Shown in pieces: positions 12,846 through 13,718 of a stretch of 13,718 nt of DNA. The stretch is from the NCBI GenBank assembly GCA_964001155.1, contig CAXFCD010000056.1:1-13718 (forward strand). Reading direction: 5' to 3'. The notes below the pieces were generated by a model. That model did no database searches. It was not told the origin of the DNA and saw only the letters and a list, made by a program, of their open reading frames with translations. The position numbers and the translations under genes are program-made. Within the stretch, counting starts at the first letter, position 1; every line of letters starts with the position of its first letter. The DNA is from CAXFCD01 sp964001155 (GTDB lineage: Bacteria; Fidelibacterota; Marinisomatia; Marinisomatales; UBA1611).

Positions 12846-13394
12846 TTAAAACATAAATCCGACTTCAATACCAAAACTGGGTCCGAGCCCGCCTTTGGCT
12901 TCCGACCCATCAGGAAGTTCTAAATATGTGTCGTCACTGGCTTTAACTTCCCCCAACATATACCCAACACCAATAAATGGTGAAACTGTAAGACCGCTGC
13001 TCATATTCCATCGTTTGCCAATAGTGGCTTGTGGCCAAATTAACGTTTCTTCTATAGTCTCTGTTGTACCTCCATCAGGTGTATAGTCCCATGAAACTGG
13101 GCCAGCACCACAGCCCACAGTATAAAACAGGCCTTCTCCATTACCGTTTTTGTAGATACGGTACCATGCCCATCCGCCGGTCCAGTTGGCATCATCAGAC
13201 ATAGGAAACATCCCGCCACCGACACCAATTTCATCTTTACCATTTTTGATTAATTTTTTGTATTCAAGGGCAATACCACCCATAGCTAGGGCACCAATGT
13301 CGGTTCCAATGATGTTGGTTTTTAAATCCTGAGCGGTTGCACCTGTAATAAGTATTAGTGTTAGAATCGTTGATGCGAAGGGGAAGGGTCTCAT
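12846..13394 (-). CDS. Outer-membrane beta-barrel-like protein
   Basis: The 182-residue product has a signal peptide (1-21, MRPF, hydrophobic core, cut after ATA or ATAQ). Alternating, glycine- and aromatic-rich strands follow (IGVGGGMFPM, GGWAWYRIY, GLFYTVGCGAGPVSW, SPFIGVGYMLGEV). The last strand, GLGPSFGIEVGFMF, ends in a terminal Phe, the signal used by the BAM machinery for barrels. The size and strand pattern suit an 8-strand barrel, similar in style to OmpW/OmpA-type or generic FCB barrel proteins; I cannot name a family. ATG at 13394 has AGAGG 7-8 nt upstream. A TTGTTT-17-TATATT promoter with an overlapping 12-bp palindrome lies about 50-75 bp upstream. Role (porin, receptor or structural) is unknown. 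Confidence 0.78.
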   Translation of the reverse strand: MRPFPFASTILTLILITGATAQDLKTNIIGTDIGALAMGGIALEYKKLIKNGKDEIGVGGGMFPMSDDANWTGGWAWYRIYKNGNGEGLFYTVGCGAGPVSWDYTPDGGTTETIEETLIWPQATIGKRWNMSSGLTVSPFIGVGYMLGEVKASDDTYLELPDGSEAKGGLGPSFGIEVGFMF

Positions 13395-13442
13395 TATTTT
13401 CCTCTCTTAGGTTGGTGTTATTGGGGTTTATTATGTGAGAAA

Positions 13443-13471
13443 AATATAAAAGGGATGGTTTATATAAACAA
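13443..13471 (-). promoter_or_regulatory. Promoter and operator-like palindrome of the beta-barrel gene
   Basis: On the minus strand TTGTTT (13471-13466), 17-bp spacer, TATATT (13448-13443), about 50 bp upstream of the ATG. A perfect 12-bp palindrome, GTTTATATAAAC (13458-13469), overlaps the -35 side and could be a repressor site. Confidence 0.45.
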
Positions 13472-13479
13472 CAAATATT

Positions 13480-13538
13480 GTGTGTCATTCCAGAAATTCA
13501 CAATGAATTATTCGCAATCCATATTTCTGGATACACAC
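13480..13538. repeat. Long imperfect inverted repeat downstream of the zinc-ribbon gene
   Basis: CCAGAAAT (13490-13497) pairs perfectly with ATTTCTGG (13523-13530), and outer GTGTGT (13480-13485) pairs with ACACAC (13533-13538) after a small internal loop. The central loop is 25 nt. It lies 40 bp after the stop of the minus-strand gene at 13578. Minus-strand DNA beyond it reads AATATTTGTTGTTT, so it could act as a loose terminator, or be a small palindromic insertion. Confidence 0.4.
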
Positions 13539-13577
13539 TACTGCGGGGGAATTGAATATTGTGCTGCTAAAGCGCAA

Positions 13578-13718
13578 TTACTCACATATACAATCTTCTT
13601 CTATTTCACCGCATTCCAGACAAATGACATTGCCATCCTGTGGATGAGCCGTTTGCCACTCGTAGCGGCAGGCCTTACAGTACCATTCAGGGCTGTCATC
13701 CATGATCATGCAGCCGCC
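13578..13718 (-). CDS. Small zinc-ribbon protein (start at or beyond the window edge)
   Basis: The minus-strand frame is open from the window edge to TAA at 13578-13580. If it starts at ATG 13709 the protein has 43 residues: CKAC (C11, C14), then VICLECG (C30, C33), two CxxC knuckles 16 residues apart, as in rubredoxin-like or zinc-ribbon domains that bind one Zn2+ or Fe. Two more cysteines (C40, C42) sit in an acidic tail (IEEDCICE). WYCKACRYEWQT is typical of short zinc-ribbon proteins. The three codons before that ATG (GGC GGC TGC) are also open, so a longer protein starting outside the window is possible. The metal site is clear; the function is unknown. Confidence 0.68.
   Translation of the reverse strand, partial: GGCMIMDDSPEWYCKACRYEWQTAHPQDGNVICLECGEIEEDCICE

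Overview
The window is moderately AT-rich bacterial DNA. Most genes are on the minus strand, and several start with TTG or GTG. It suggests a member of the FCB superphylum, most likely Candidatus Marinimicrobia (SAR406) or a near relative. Three things point there: a secreted protein ending in a FlgD-like tail with the motif NYPNPFNPNTTISF, which is typical of type IX-like sorting domains in Marinimicrobia, Ignavibacteria and Calditrichota; a small histone H1-like protein; and many lipoproteins with PKD or cupin domains. The phylum call is inference from protein style, because no rRNA is present.

Layout. 1-1540: a 5'-complete but truncated minus-strand gene for a secreted Kelch-propeller protein, open to the window edge. 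1852-2607: a six-helix DUF998-like membrane protein. 2655-2831: a 58-residue histone H1-like protein. 3331-5418: a secreted arylsulfotransferase-like protein with a sorting tail. 5479-7344: the chaperone htpG. 7722-9091: two translationally coupled PKD lipoproteins. 9092-9610: a gene-free, AT-rich stretch holding degenerate inverted repeats. 9611-10324: greA followed by a small acidic gene. 10469-11179: a lipoprotein made of two duplicated cupin domains. 11366-12034: a two-gene plus-strand operon (membrane protein and XRE regulator). 12195-12449 and 12512-12742: two small membrane proteins. 12846-13394: an outer-membrane beta-barrel-like protein. 13578-13718: a zinc-ribbon protein at the edge.

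The most interesting content is non-coding. The two long intergenic gaps at about 3099-3330 and 7492-7716 hold paralogous plus-strand units with the same architecture. Each has a CRP/FNR-like palindrome (TGTGA-N6-TCACT), then a TATATT -10 element at exactly the same distance (48.5 bp from the palindrome centre). A conserved small-RNA body follows, with a 5' hairpin and a 13-bp stem, and then a terminator-like hairpin. G-U wobbles and one compensatory base change indicate that the plus strand is the transcribed strand. I read these as two members of an undescribed, probably CRP-family-regulated small RNA family. A third, near-perfect palindrome (TGTGA-N6-TCACA) lies upstream of the Kelch gene, so secreted-protein expression and the RNAs may share a regulator.

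The second notable pattern is in the accessory end, 10.4-12.8 kb. Five near-identical 24-bp hairpin repeats (an A-run, CCCCAC-GAAT-GTGGGG, C) all point the same way and divide the region into one-gene or one-operon modules. Three sit where a minus-strand terminator belongs. Two have no minus-strand gene to terminate.
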